From: Anisodus tanguticus
Lineage: Eukaryota; Streptophyta; Magnoliopsida; Solanales; Solanaceae
Assembly: GCA_034509755.1 (NCBI GenBank)
Contig: CM067550.1
Span: 55,001 to 119,000, forward strand
Direction of reading: 5' to 3'
DNA: 64,000 nt
Position numbers and translations under genes: made by a program. Position 1 is the stretch's first letter. Every line of letters begins with the position of its first letter. The notes below the pieces were generated by a model. The model saw nothing but the letters and a program-made list of their open reading frames with translations. It made no database searches and had not been told where the DNA came from. This document shows, in pieces, positions 51,420 to 64,000 of this stretch.

Positions 51420-52289
51420 CCTTACTCTCTTATTCAAATAAAGATCGTCTTTAGCCCTTGCGTTCTCCAAGGGTACAAAATAACCAGGAGGTGCATGTGA
51501 CTGTGAAGTAAGTCAAACATAAGAATAGCTCAGTAGTAATACAATTTTATCATAGCATGCATGCCTTAACACATAAATCAATTGATTCCAAGATATTGAA
51601 TTACTTTGAAACTCTTCATACCATTAGACATTCCAAAACCGTAATAACCAAAGATGAAGTTGAATGCTAACCCGATATCATCAAAGATGAAGTTGAATGA
51701 TCAAGGCTATATACGCAGCATTCTTGCTCTAGGACATCTAAACGGAAGTTAATATACATTTTATGCCAATAACAAATGGAAGCAGAAAACAATTATAAAG
51801 AAGTAGATTATTGATAATAAAAGATGCAGAAACACATGTTGATGCTTTCAAATAATAAGATGGCCATATTCAGCAGAAGGGGGACATGAAACAAGGAGAG
51901 GAAGAAACTGATAGCACATGCACTAAATATAGAAAAATGTGAAATGCGATTAAATACGATACCCTATACAAACAAACCCTCCTCTCAAATTCAAAATTAT
52001 CTCGCAAATAAAATGAATAAAATCAGAAAAGCATCAACTTTTCTACAAAACAAAGGCTTCAAGTTGAACATATCCAGAAAAAAGTCTTACCCCTAGTCCT
52101 TGCCTATGGAAATTGTCATCCATAGTCATCCCAACAAACAAAAATAAGCAGCTTATACAATTAACCAAAACGAAAAAAAAGGAGAAAGAGAGGAATAAAC
52201 TGATAGCAATAGGAAAATGAGAAAAGTTGGTCATAAAAAAAACATTATAATAATTCAGAATTACACAACTCATTCATAAAAAAAGTTAT
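51420..52289. other. PTI1-like upstream region
   Basis: Probable 5' UTR and promoter of the minus-strand kinase. In-frame codons continue upstream of the chosen ATG, but the family N-terminus MRRWFCC fixes the start at 51419. AT-rich, and no other gene is seen. Confidence 0.45.
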
Positions 52290-55196
52290 GAGATAATTTT
52301 GGATGTATGTAAGTGCTCATGAGAATTTTCCTATTGGAAAAGGTCGACGTCAAAAGTCGAAGTGAAAGTCACTCATAGTTAAGTTTTTCAAAATGGATTT
52401 GAACAAGGTCCAACTTTCGATGAATGTTACGACCTGTCTATTCGGAGTTAGGGGTGATCTACCTATCAAATTAAAGGTCTATGAGTCTAGTTTTCAAATC
52501 TGCAAACCATTCGTCGATACAACGTCAGAGTAAAAAAATTATATGTGTTTTACTACGAACGTGCGCAATGCCAACTGCATGCGGACACGTGGCACCTCTA
52601 AAGTAAGTCAACCAAACTTATCTTTTTAAGCTAAAAACCTTGGGAATTCATTTCATAACTCATTTGGACGAAAGTTGGACAATTTCCTCTCAAAATTTTC
52701 TCAAGTTCTTCTCCCCTTCTTCAAAGAAACTTCAAGGTAATTTAAGCTTGGGGTTTTCTTCCCAGTTAATCATGTGGTGCTTGTATTGATTCTTCTCCAA
52801 TTATAGTTGTTCGAATATTACTTCAATGTGAAGTAAAGTAAAGAAATCAGAGGATTTTGGCGGCCAAGGTACGATCATTCGTCCGTCTGCGAGCTCGTGT
52901 GAGCATCTAAGATATGTTTTCGGTAGGAACTCACGGGACGGTGATCGGAACCATGAGTTCAAGTTATTATAGTTTATAAAAGTGATTAAGGGGTTGTTTT
53001 GTGTTATGGAGTTTGGGAAGTATTTGATAGCTCGTGTTGAGCTTGTACGTTGTTAAAAGGTGACGGTGTGAAGTACACCATCGAAGTATAGCCTTAGGAG
53101 CTAGTCACTCTTTGATTGCTTGACGATATTGTCGGTATAATTGTAGTATGGTGTATGACTGTTGGTATAAATGTCATTGATATTTATATTAGCTCATCGT
53201 TAACAGGTTAAGCGTATATCGGAAGAATTGACCCATCGTAGTCATTAGAAGGATTGAATTGTGGTATGTAAGGTTATTCTTTTTTTTGCCGCTACGACAC
53301 GACATGCAATTATTGATTCTCTTGCATGAGTTGTAGGGTTTAAGAACTACAAAAATATGTAACTTTGTGCTAAGTGTTTCACGAGTCAATAAGGATTATG
53401 TTACGTGTCTTTGAGTCTATACTTCACTCAGATATTTCGCTCATAGGATTGAGCTCCCAGATGATCGATATGTGATTATAGTACCTTACGTAAGATAAAT
53501 CCTATTAGTAAGCCTTCAAATGATTGTTATTGAGTTATAGTACCTCATTAAGATGAATCGTATCGATATAATTTTCCTAAGCCTCCCAAAGAGTAAAAGT
53601 ATTATGTGATGTTGTGAAGCGTTCATAGGATTATGTTGTATTTTAGATTACGGATAAGCTTCCAGATTTTGCATGTTCATGATAGTACATCATTTCAGAT
53701 GTCCGTCAATAAATACATTGAAACATTTTCTCGGGCTTATGCTCTAAACGAGTTTCATATGAATCGTGTATTCTCCGAAAGCTCTGAGATCTTATAGTTA
53801 GATCTCGGTGGTCTATTTTGATGTGTTAGGTACATGGGCCACGTCTGGCCAATTACAGAAGATAGTTCTAAAGTACTTAAGAACAGAACAGTCTTGAGTA
53901 ATGAACAAAGTCTTGAGAAATGAATCATAAGAACAGTAAGCACGTAGAGTATATGTCATATTCGCCTCATTTGACATGAAATTTTATCATACGTTTCTCT
54001 CCTAAATAAGGTTCTAAAAACCTTCCATTCATATAGTTGAGGATTGTTGGTTCCTTTCATATGAAATCGTTTATACGGTGTCAAGCTTCAGTATGGCCTT
54101 ATAGGACCCTGGTATTTGTCATGAAATTCTTGTTACTGTTTTAATGTTCACCTATCCCTTTCATATGATATTGTTCTTGTCGTGTCGGGTTGTCATGTGA
54201 TCTTATCCAGTTCCTTGTCTTTTAATCGAGATGTGCAGATTCCTCTACTCGAGATGTCCATGTCTTAGATGTCAAGCGAAGCATGCTTATAAGATAATGA
54301 CCTTATATTGAATCATAGGTAATATTCTTCACAAGTTAACGAATAAGAACTCTTGATATTTCCATTATTGTTTGGTATGTTATGATTTATATGGCACTTG
54401 CACATGCATATGACATGAACGCATAGGTGATTTGTAGTGGTTGGTTATGGATGACCTAATTGTAAGCATAGCCCAAGCCATGTAGAGGTAAGTCTTATGG
54501 ACGGTCTGATTTGCTACGCATAAGCGCCACCCTTATTATATTTCATTTGTGCACATCGTTGTACTTATATTATATTATGCATTTCACACATAGCCGGTAT
54601 TGCATACTCGTTTAAAAGAAAAGAGAGAAAGAACTTAACATACGAACAAATCCCAGAACATTGCTACATATAGTAATCCAAAGATATACTCAAAATCATT
54701 CAGAGAAATATTCAGAATAACTTAAGTACAATAAGACTTGACGTGTGATTCTTTAGACTATTTCTTAGCCTCTTAATGTCTCATTTGATTCTGTTTCAGT
54801 TGTCTCTTATATGAGTTTCAGTATTTGCATATGCTATCATGTATGTCTTACAAACGAATACAATTCTTTCTATACTCACGTCCCTTTTACTGGGGACGTT
54901 ATATTCATGTTGCATGTTCAGATACTCAGGTTGGCCGACTTCCTCGCTAGGAACTTATGGATATTCAGCTATTGATGATGAACTTCATTTCTATCTGGAG
55001 CCGGGTGGAATCATCGGGGCCATGTCCCAACAGTATGACAATTATACAGTTCTCATCATAGAGGCTTCAGACATGCATTGGTAGTCATTTGTATACACTT
55101 GTATGTCAGTCATATGTTTCAAGTCTGATGGCCACTTACATATATCTATATATGTGGGGTTCTAGTATGCCTTACTCAAATTTAGGGTGTGACATT
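52290..55196 (+). mobile_element. Probable Gypsy-type solo LTR or remnant (~2.9 kb)
   Basis: No coding frame of note. The text resembles long LTRs of Solanaceae Gypsy elements: a GTCGACGTCAAAAGTCGAAG start region, a GGACACGTGGCAC segment, a CTCACGGGACGGTGATCGG block and an ending with TTTAGGGTGTGACA near 55196. I could not verify a 5-bp target duplication or both LTRs. Confidence 0.45.
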
Positions 55197-55228
55197 TTTA
55201 CCCTACAACTCAAACATATATTTTTAGA

Positions 55229-55250
55229 ATATATATATATATATATATAT
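55229..55250. repeat. (AT)n microsatellite
   Basis: Eleven AT dinucleotides just beyond the LTR-like stretch. Confidence 0.95.
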
Positions 55251-56380
55251 GATTTTCTTAATAATTTAGATGTGATATGCACGTGTCCATAGTTGGTAAA
55301 CAAATAAACACAAGAATTCAACTTATATTTGTACATTATTTATGTGATTCAATAGGGTTTGACTCCATCCATCTGATTTCGATCAAATGAGGAACTACAC
55401 AACTGTCGAGGTATTATTTCCAATTGTGTAAGTATTGTCTGTTGTATATGTTCTTTGGAACTTCACAATTTTTAATTTTTTGGACTTTTTCAAAGACGAT
55501 TCAATAGTTGAATATTGAACTTGTCCTCTTATGGAAATAACTCTCCTATGAGACTTGTCCAAGGCAAGCTTCATAATCAACCCTCTTCAAATACAAATGT
55601 CAACCGTTGTTGAATTGCAATACATCGACTATTTGTATATGAAAACTAAATGCATAACTAAGATGTAAAGTTTTAACCAATTTTTTTCTTCATATGTTCA
55701 CATTATTCAAATCTACACTAAAAGAAACAGATCATTTGTCAGGAAAAACTTACTGATTGTTTGCTTTGATATTCGATACTAAACCTGCGTAAGTATGTAA
55801 AGTAAGTTTAATACTGAAAACGAAAGGCGCTGTTACTAATTCCAGAATAATTTATTTGGTCGAATGCGATACATATATTAACAATACGTGGTGGATAAGG
55901 CTTAGGCGTATCAAAAGACAAAAACTACCTTAAATTAGGCAATTCATACATAAGAATCAACCTATTATAATTCACCACATAACAATCTCTGCATTTTTAT
56001 TCGCTTTTTATTCGCCGTGTATCAGTAACTGCGTTATCATCAATAGCATAGACAATCCCTGCATTATAATTTCCACATAACTAGACCATAAACAACCCCT
56101 AATAGTGTAATCTCAAATACTTTGCAGAATTTGTTGGAAGAGAACTTCAAAAGCACATGCGCACACCTACATAAAGATGGAAGCATGGAATCAATACACG
56201 AGGTTTCCTTCTAGTGTAAAATAGGCACAACATACAACTCTTATCTTTCATATAGTATAAATTATCATAGGAACACCATGACCAAAGAAAACTGGAAAGT
56301 GATATAACAAAACAAAAATTGGAGGAGAGTACATTATGTTCAAGTCCCCAACAGGGCTCTTTGTTGAAGTAAAAAGATTT
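55251..56380. other. Intergenic, nothing recognised
   Basis: AT-rich. The few short frames have no recognisable motif. Confidence 0.5.
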
Positions 56381-57310
56381 TCATTGTTCGGACTGTCCAA
56401 AATATCTGCCAGATATTGTGACCAACACATTAAGCATTATAACTTCATCATCGAGTTCGGACTTGTCAGCTCTCAAGCTTGCACATTTTCGGAGTAATGA
56501 CCGTAAGGAAGCACATGTATCGGAATCGACAGGAGTATCAACCGCAGCGCACAGAGCAAACAGCCATAAGCAGTCATCCCTTGAAAGACCATTCATGCTT
56601 TGCACAGCTGTAATTCGCTTCTTTAACATCGAAACTCGAGCTACAGCATCCGTTCGTAAGATAACAGACAAGGTAGGGTTGTTGCCAAATCCTCCCACAG
56701 AGACGACTTTCCTAGGGCAGGATCATCACCAGGATCGATAGGCAAGACTCGTCTTCTCCTGACATCAAACCATCAAACTTATCCAAAACAATGTTTTCAG
56801 GAAGCTGATCTGAAGAATGTTGTTGATCAACAATGATTGCAGAATGCAGCTGACTAGAAGTTCCAACATTAGCTTCCAAACGTGATAAAGCCTGTAACAA
56901 AACACAAATTCCTTCATGAAAAACATATGTAAAGAAGCACTACCGGCTCAAAAACTCCATACAAATAAAGCATTATAAAAAATTCACACCCACCATGCAA
57001 CTTTTAAGTTCTGATCATATTTTAAGGGGAAAAGGAGCAGAGCTTGTAATAGGATACTTTGACGTTTGGATGACTCAAGTTATTGCATTTTTCATTTCTA
57101 AAAGTACTTCAATGCAAATAAGCGAGTAAAATACCGCCTTAGCTCTCGAAAAATCAGCAAGGAATGCTTCCTCCCACTCCTTGAGAGGCAACAAGTGCTC
57201 TAGACAAACTTGCAATATCGTGAATTTGGGGCATGTAAGACGTCTCGTTCTTTGTTTAATTTATCGCCTTGAACCGTTGCAACCTTCACTTTGGGCAACC
57301 GTAACGCTTC
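56381..57310 (-). pseudogene. GEMIN2/SIP1-like pseudogene fragment
   Basis: The C-terminal part reads RDDCLWLFALCAAVDTPVD, then CASLRSLLRKCASLRAD and LVTISGRYFGQSE, matching the end of the SMN-complex protein GEMIN2, which assembles Sm rings on snRNAs. Upstream pieces are at 56900-56712 (SRLEANVGTSS, LPENIVLDKFDGLMSGED) and about 57250-57140 (CLEHLLPLKEWEEAFLADFS). Two frame changes lie between 56760 and 56698, and a stop lies near 57270, so this copy looks broken. The N-terminal exons are not seen. Confidence 0.6.
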
Positions 57311-58559
57311 CCACCTAGGACAAATTCAAAGCATCCATATCATTTTAGCGCCAAATTCATGTCATGGCCACCGAACAGTTACGAAAACAAGGAAGTTTTG
57401 AAATACAATGTCTAGCTAACTCGTAAAAATATCCACCAAGTTTTTAGAATGTGTCTAAAATTTAGCTAACAAATGCTTCCATGAGTTTTAACTCGAATTA
57501 GAGCTTCATTCGCATGGCCACAAGTGTAAAATACATCAAGTACATTACGCTTTTGCAGACATGAAAGATATGTAGCCTAGTCTCCTACCGTGGCAGAGGA
57601 AAGCATGCAAGGTTAATTTGGCAAGCAGAGCCGAAAGCTCAAGAAGAGTACCAACCGGTCATAGGCAAGGTGATCAATGTTTCTTCCGGTTGGGCTAGCA
57701 AGACGAGCGGTACAGAGTGTTGATGCCTATTTTGCTTGTTCGGTTAGAAAATAGGAAGGCATGGAATTTAAACTGGAGGGTTTATTGGATTCCACATTAG
57801 CTTCTTCAACCCCCGGAAATTGGACACAGGAAAAACTAAAAATCCTTTACTTCCCTTTTTATTTAGAAATTAAAAATCCTTTACATCTCTTGCAACTATA
57901 TCAAGTAATTGGAAGTTAATGAGAATACTCACCTAAGAGAGTAAACACAAGTGACTCCTCTTTTCCCTCGCTCCTTACATAGCAATAAGGTGAAGTTCAT
58001 AGGTAGGCGATTGACGACTTGACGTATGCTCTAAAATAAGATTGCTCGAGCATGTGAGGATAGGGGTTATGAAAGTTAGTGAGAGAATGTCCAACTTCTC
58101 TCTAGAATACCGGTAGGCGCTTTTCTCGTTTTTCTCCAATCATTTTCTTGAAGTAATCGGTTAACAACCGAGCTATCTACGATTGAAAGAAGAACTTATA
58201 AGAGTGAAGCATGGTACAATTGGGTTGAAAGAACAAAAAAACTCCACTTGTCGTATGACTGTTAGTATGAGAGTGGTGTTGTGGTTATGCCAGTTGTTTC
58301 ACAAAGCTTCAGTGAGACATGATAGCATCTACAGAAGATGGAAGATGCTTGACCAACCTTACCTGTATTATTGTTCCCAACATAACAACTACTATGGCGA
58401 GATACATACATAAGCATAGTTGCGTTTAAGGCGGAAGAAGTGTAATCATTCTACCCGAAAGTTGTACACAGTCGGGGTGGAAAGACTTGGCGACCACATT
58501 GTAATAAGTTGGTACCCAAGAATTAGAATAGGAAGAAAAAACTCCTTGTAGTATAGAAA
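57311..58559. other. Intergenic, nothing recognised
   Basis: Frames such as 58183-58413 are short and match no family I know. The segment probably contains old repeat debris. Confidence 0.45.
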
Positions 58560-58680
58560 GATTGGGTGTCGTTTGTAGAGAATCATGTCTTTTTGTAGGT
58601 TCTGTACTTTTTTTTGGACCTCTTGTATACGGCCGATTTTGGCCATTTCATTAATGAAAATATATTTACTTGATAAAAAA
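58560..58680 (+). mobile_element. L1-type LINE 3'-end remnant
   Basis: Ends TTTCATTAATGAAAATATAT, then TACTTGAT and an A tract (58674-58681), a typical 3' UTR end of plant L1 elements. The upstream body is not identifiable. Confidence 0.45.
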
Positions 58681-58681
58681 A

Positions 58682-59687
58682 TAAGAAGAAGAAGACATGT
58701 GAGTGCAAATGCAAGTGGTCCCGAGATGGGGGAGGGGGTCATTTATTTCGAAAAGTACAGAACGGGATGGGTTTACTTCAGAAAATTTTCCAACCGGGGA
58801 GTAAGGCATTTATATTCTCGGTGGATATGTCCCCCTCAAGTTAAGAGTATCGCATCCCTAAGCTATTAAGATGGATAGAAAGGAGTCAATTCAAACTGTA
58901 GTGTGATCAGATGAGCCAGGTCATGTAGGAGCTCACTAGTAACCAGAAGAAGATATGTTCACAATTGAAATAAATTTTGAAATATTTGAGCATCAAATAT
59001 AAATATTAATGCAATGAGTGAAGTATCCCAAAATCATTATAAACCTCTTTGGAAACACTTACATAACCAATGTAGGATGTATACTATTAGACGCCCTTCG
59101 GCATGTGTTATCCCTTTCTAGGGTTTACGTGCAAAATTTTGACTTTTTGCGAGTTATCTTTGCTCCTTTTTTGGTTTTTCTATGGGCTTTTTTTCTAAAA
59201 CTGAAATGGCTCAACATGTTGAGAGATAGGCAGATAAGAGTGCCCGAAATAGAGTTAGTGACTGATGCACTGAACTTAGAGTGAAGCACAGAGCAACTCA
59301 TTGGACTGAGTTCGGAGGAGGAACCCCGAGCATAGAAGTAGAGAGACAAATGTTGAGAGGATATATCATGTTACAGAATCTAAGTATCCAATCTAAGACC
59401 TACTTAAAACCTTAAGACACTGAGTTAAATAACCCGAGAGTATTAATAAATCCTATCATAGTGCTCGACAATCGATGTAGAACAGGTTTATTATTTAACA
59501 CTTGCACCATTTTCATCAAGCACTCAAGACTTCTAAGTTTGACTAGAGCTAAGCCATTTGCGGGGAAGGAGACAAGGCTCATTTATAAGATGCAACTTCA
59601 AAGAAGATATCTTTTCATTTTATGACAAAAAGGTGGGATCGGTATTGCAAGAATTTTTTTTTTTTGATCAGAACAAAATATAACATA
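58682..59687. other. Intergenic, nothing recognised
   Basis: No convincing gene. Several short frames without motifs. Confidence 0.45.
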
Positions 59688-59722
59688 GGACTTCCTGTGG
59701 GGTCACCCATCCTAGTACTACA
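59688..59722 (-). rRNA. 5S rRNA-like fragment (antisense on +)
   Basis: The minus strand reads GTAGTACTAGGATGGGTGAC followed by a diverged AGGAAGTCC, the 3' half of plant 5S rRNA. At ~35 bp it is a relic only, possibly from a Cassandra-type TRIM, whose LTRs carry 5S sequence. No LTR pair confirmed. Confidence 0.5.
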
Positions 59723-60343
59723 AATCTTTTGTAGTGCTATGACTGCAGTACGGAATAAAAGCTTCTTGCCGATAAGCTCGGGTGCTTCTAAAAGGGATGC
59801 ATTTCTTTTTTTGGCCTTCTCCCCCTTTTTCTTTTTGTTTTGGGGGGAGGAGGTTGGAGGAGGGCGTACTCAATGGGTTATAACCTTTAGAAAGGGCAAT
59901 GTTTTATGTCAATTGTTGGTTACGGAGTTTGAAATTTGAATTTTGATAATCATGATGTAGTAGTCCCTTTATTTTGATACTAAGCAAGCAACTCTAGATT
60001 AATTTTGCTATGATTGCGGTGATAGGGAAAAAGAAAGAAGAAGAATTAAGAGGGGGAAATAGTAGAGGACTTTGCGAAGCAAAATCTAAAATTCAGAGAA
60101 GAGAAGAGTGGGGAGAAGTAGCAGACAATGGGAGGAAAACAGCGAAACAATCACATTTTTTCCCTCTAATATAAATATTAAACAATCACCTGTTGTACTC
60201 GAGAAAATGTTTGTTAGAGAACTTTTGAAATTTCAAGCATGTTCAGTTCATATAAAAAGGAAGTAGCTAGGATACCAAGGCACACTAACTCGCTCAAAAA
60301 CTTGTTGACAAAGAATGAATAACTCCCAAGTTAAGCTATCAAC

Positions 60344-60701
60344 TAGGAGTGCAAAACGGGCCGGTCGGATCGATATGAGCGGGTCAAAATGGGTTAGAAA
60401 AACGAATAAAATATTTGACCCGCCATATTTAACACGGATAAAAAATGGGTTAACCGACGTAATAGTCGATGAGAACACAAGCTAAAAGTCAAAATAAGTT
60501 TAGACTCTCATAAAGATGAACCCATTAAAAATAAAAGGACATAAATGGGTATTGATAATGTGGATATCCATATTATCCATCCGGATATCCATTTTTAGTG
60601 GATAATATCCATATTTGATCCATTTTTAAACGATCAGTTATCCCACCTATGTCTAATGGGTTGGATTGGATGGTTCTTGTTTAAAACCATTTTGCCACTC
60701 G
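60344..60701. mobile_element. hAT-type MITE, 358 bp, perfect 8-bp target duplication
   Basis: Ends TAGGAGTGCAAAACGG and (reverse) CGAGTGGCAAAATGG, flanked by CTATCAAC at 60336-60343 and 60702-60709. The interior has TGGGTTAA and GGATATCCA words common in these MITEs. Non-coding. Confidence 0.85.
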
Positions 60702-61954
60702 CTATCAACAAATCGCCAAATCGGCTTGTAACCGCTAGCAAACTTGTGGCCCAAGCCTTCTCTAAAAGCTAGCTACTAAAGAAAAAACCACTCCTTACAT
60801 CACAAAAGACGAAACAACGGAGTATTAGTTTAAGATGGAATATTAGTTTAAGATGGAACATTTACTATTTGGAAGTCAAATAATTCTTTCTTTGACTCGA
60901 TACTTTCAAACATTTTTTAGGTACTTCAAAAGCACTCCAAAGGAACAATGCGACTTGGACCGACAGATCTCAAGATTTAATAAAGCTCGCTAGGGAAGTG
61001 GATATGGAGATTGGGGTAGAAGAGGTGGATATGAAGATTGGGGTAGAAGAGAATACATTCGGGAGGGGGTGGTAGCAGTAAAAGTATGGAGTCATGAAAG
61101 GTGGATATTAAACTAAACATATTATAACACCATTTGGTTGGTGGAGTGTGGAGGAGTATTATGAAGGGGTGGGAAGATTTACGTGGTGCGGGGAGACCGA
61201 GTTGGGGGATGTCTTTCCTAATTTATATTGTGTTTCTGTTAAAGAGAGATGACATCCAACAAATCTATAGGTCTCACGAAGGGGTAATTCAAAGAGGACT
61301 TAAGATTCAAAAGAAACCTTCAGGCTTGGGGGAAGAAAATCACAATTTGGTTGATTTTTGTAAGGGTTGGACACACCAAACAACATATCGGATGCATGGA
61401 GCTAGTGGGAGAGTGAACATGATTTATTTATTGTTAGTTCTTTCTATAAGAGTTTGCTTGTAAGAGAGGAATGTTCTTTCCCTCGTGACTCCATTTGGAT
61501 CCCTAGAGCCCCAAGAAAGGTGTGTTTCTTTGTATAGATGGTGGCAAGGGGCGTGATCTTAATAGTGGAAAATCTGAGAAAGAGGAGAATCACCTATGTT
61601 AGTTGGTGCTTTACGTGCAAGAGCGCGGGCAAACGTGTAGATCATCCCCTCCGCAAAAGTGGCTACGATGGCCCTTTACTTTTTTGGATTGCAATGGGTG
61701 ATGCTGGGCGCAGTGAAATAGGCTTTGCAAAGTTGGACACATATGAGGGGAAAGAGAAGCCCAAGGGCATGGAGCGTGCCCCCCTCTCCCGTAATCATGT
61801 GGGTTATTTGTAAAGAGAGAAAATATGAGGGCTTTTAAAGGGGTGGAGCAAGTTTTTGTAAATTTGCAAAGTAGTTTTTTTCTCTAATTTCTTTTTGGTG
61901 TACTTACGAGGTCCCTGTGTGACCTCATTTGTTTTAGAATCATATTTTGGTGTA

Positions 61955-62979
61955 AGTTTTATTTGCGGATGATATTGCATTGATCAACGAGACGGCGCGT
62001 GGTGAACTCTAGGTTCGAGGTTTAGAGAAAGACCCTAGAGTCTAAAGGTTTCAGATTGAGTAGGACTAAGCGATGTAATCCAAGTCACATCAAGGCCGTT
62101 TACGAGGAGTCAAGCTCGAGACCTTCAAACCTTGCCAGGGTTGTTCATGAAGATGGACATGCTTGAGCACACCTTGGCGCCGTCCCGAAGGTCCCAAGTA
62201 TTGATGATTGCATGGGAGGCTGAAAGGAGAAGGAAGTAGAAGTTGACACCATATGTGGCTCGCTGATGTGAAATGCAGATGGTGACAGAAGGAGAAGCTG
62301 ACACCACATGTGGCACGCAAATGGTGACAGAAGGAGAAGCTGACACCACGTGTGGCTCGCAAATGGTGACAGATCACTGCGAACTTTTGAGTGCCACTTC
62401 GGGCCCTTCTTTGTAATAATCTAACATAAACTATAAATAGCTAGCTTAGGTCATTTCATTCCTTAGTTTAAGTTGATGATAGATATTACACTTCTTGAGA
62501 GAGTTGAGATCTTGTTGAAGTCTTTGATTAAACCTATTTTTGGAAAGGTTGGTTGTTTGGGAATCTAATTCCCTTGAGGTCTATCTAATAGGTTTAGGTG
62601 CTTGTTTTGGTTAATTCAATTGAGGTTTCAGGCCTCAATATAGCCTTTAGTTTCAATTGATTCCAACTCTTGTGTGTACCTTCTATCTTTACTTTATTGT
62701 TCTTAGATTTAGGGTTTTCGCATTTCAATATTGAATCACTAAGACAATGCGTAAAGTGCAAGTTCAATGCGATGACGAGTGACGTTGACGTGGAAGTGAG
62801 GCTAAACTCACAAGTCGTCCCAAGGAGAGGGAGTTTCAAGTACCTGGAGGCTATAATCCAAGGTAATGGAGAGATTGACGAGGATGTTACATATCGTATT
62901 GGAGCAGGGTGGTTGAGGTCTATGTACACTCTATCCTCTCCAAACCCCACTTATGGGATTACACTGGGTATGTTGTTGT
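61955..62979 (+). mobile_element. RTE-clade LINE fragment with 13-bp target duplication
   Basis: Starts 5'-truncated at the RT motif FADDIALINETARG and continues with VRLNSQVVPRRGSFKYLEAI and DEDVTYRIGAGW. It ends with GGTATGTTGTTGT, the TTG-type tail of plant RTEs. ATATTTTGGTGTA occurs at 61942-61954 and 62980-62992. It is itself split by the insertion 62071-62737. Confidence 0.75.
62071..62737 (+). mobile_element. LTR-like insertion (~667 bp) inside the RTE fragment
   Basis: Divides the RTE reading frame. ACTAAG occurs on both sides (62065-62070, 62738-62743), giving a 5-6 bp duplication. The interior has a TATA-like ACTATAAATAG (~62432) and a ~42-bp unit (GGTGACAGAAGGAGAAGCTG ...) repeated two to three times at 62240-62372. 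A solo LTR or TRIM is likely, though the ends are not a clean TG...CA. Confidence 0.5.
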
Positions 62980-63067
62980 ATATTTTGGTGTATGTTCTCT
63001 TCTTTTGGTATATGACTTGTATAAAAAGTTCTCACAATTGTTAATAAAATTATTTACCTATAAAAAA

Positions 63068-64000
63068 GGTGCCTATGAGGCATCTCTTTAGGAACTGATG
63101 ATTGTCACCTTCTTTGTCTAGGCTGGCCGCGGTTGCGATGGCTGACATTTATGGGGTTTCGCCATCAATTGCCGTTGAAAAATAGTAGTCGTATCAGCAT
63201 ATGTTCTCGATTGTGTGATAATGGCTCTACGACATCTGTCGGTCATATTTTCTAATCTCCCATCCCTAGCTTCAATGCGGGTGAAACGACCATATGTGTT
63301 GTAATTTTGATAAACCCTATAAATATAGTCTTGTATTTTCCTTCCCAACGTGGGTATAGATCCCCAACCCCCTTAGATGCTTGACTGAGGGCATCGCAAA
63401 CCCGTCATCTAAATCAATTACTTTTAAAGTTTTATCACCTAAGAGAAGAAATCTCGTCTTCCACAGTATTTGAAGCGATCACGAGAAGTTACTAAGAAAG
63501 GACTCGTCGAAACATGTTTCGGACAGAGAGAAAGTAATTTTTGTTTTGGGCTAAACGGTAGATCATAACCCAACCCACCCAACTCAAAATCATTTTTCAT
63601 TAATTTTTTTCTTCTTTCATAATTTATCTAATTACCAAATCAAACTAATAAAAGTTCTTTCTTTTATTTACTATGACTATATCAAACAGATCAAACCCAA
63701 AATTACTTATTTTTCTTTGTATTTTTTTATGGATCAATCTGTTATTAGAGCTAAAAGATGGTGCTACGGGAAGTTACCAAAAGAAGAAGCAATTTGGGGC
63801 CTTACTAATAGTTTAGAGGAAGCCCTAAATGGCTTGTACCAAGAACTAGGGACACGAGAGGGAGAAAGAGATGTTTAAAATGGAAGACTGAGAAGAGTAA
63901 GGATTTAAACCAACTGAAGCATATTAAGACGATACTAAACTAGTGTTGACAGGAGATAATAAAATCCAAAGAGAAATTGATACACTATTTTTATCAGTTG
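63068..64000. other. Intergenic, nothing recognised
   Basis: AT-rich with short frames only. No RNA gene or domain seen. Confidence 0.45.

Larger units (their letters stand above)
60950..63067 (+). mobile_element. L1-type LINE remnant (zf-RVT and 3' UTR), interrupted
   Basis: A zf-RVT-like segment (VENLRKRRITYVSWCFTCKS, 61560-61630) and the following reading of an ORF2 C-terminus are recognisable in broken frames. The 3' UTR stops at 61954 and resumes at 62980 after an RTE insertion, and it ends in an A tract at 63062-63067 preceded by TTAATAAAATTATTTACC. Confidence 0.6.

Noticed and set aside
62240..62372. CRISPR-like direct repeats
   Set aside because: Two to three adjacent 42-bp copies without spacers in plant DNA; a simple tandem repeat inside an LTR-like insertion.

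Overview
Plant nuclear DNA from a dicot, probably Solanaceae. The main clues are Arabidopsis-type CCCTAAA telomere repeats, plant DUF4283/zinc-knuckle LINE ORF1 proteins, a tRNA-derived SINE, a pogo-like MITE, a MULE carrying DUF1985/Ulp1, and a seven-exon PTI1-like kinase gene. The species cannot be fixed from the sequence alone.

Region 1 (1-34408) is the remarkable part. Ten non-LTR retrotransposons (E1-E10) lie head to tail, all on the + strand. Every one ends in poly(A), and every poly(A) is joined directly to telomere-type repeats (tracts T1-T10). On this strand CCCTAAA reads inward from a chromosome end, so the left side of the window should be telomere-distal. Each element points its 5' end at the telomere and its poly(A) at the centromere, as HeT-A and TART do in Drosophila. 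Nine elements are about 2.7-3.4 kb and encode only ORF1 (DUF4283, CCHC knuckle, proline-rich linker, acidic tail) followed by an overlapping 72-73 codon ORF. One, E7 (about 7.1 kb), carries ORF2 (AP endonuclease, reverse transcriptase, zf-RVT, RNase H) and a third long ORF. E7 shares its last ~50 nt, including a terminal hairpin, with the ORF1-only elements. It is therefore the likely type of autonomous partner that would mobilise them. Only E2 has an intact ORF1, and the E7 ORF2 has one frameshift and one nonsense codon. The elements also carry hairpins in the 5' UTR, just after the ORF1 start (with covariation), inside the small ORF, and at the 3' end (GNRA loops in one class). I read this as a candidate plant telomere-associated LINE system with a HeT-A/TART-like division of labour.

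Region 2 (34409-43500) is a decayed Ulp1-type MULE: a MuDR-like transposase remnant on +, an AT-rich tandem repeat block, and a DUF1985/Ulp1 remnant on -. Its left part is missing and telomere-type repeats abut it. This fits an old break healed by telomere addition, followed by LINE accumulation.

Region 3 (43500-64000) is ordinary gene-poor chromosome. It holds a non-autonomous Helitron, a PTI1-like kinase gene on - (45436-51419) with a SINE, a MITE and a ribosomal protein S21 retrocopy in its introns, a Gypsy-type LTR-like stretch, a GEMIN2-like pseudogene, a hAT MITE with a perfect 8-bp target duplication, and a three-level nest (L1 remnant, RTE remnant, LTR-like insertion) resolved by target duplications.
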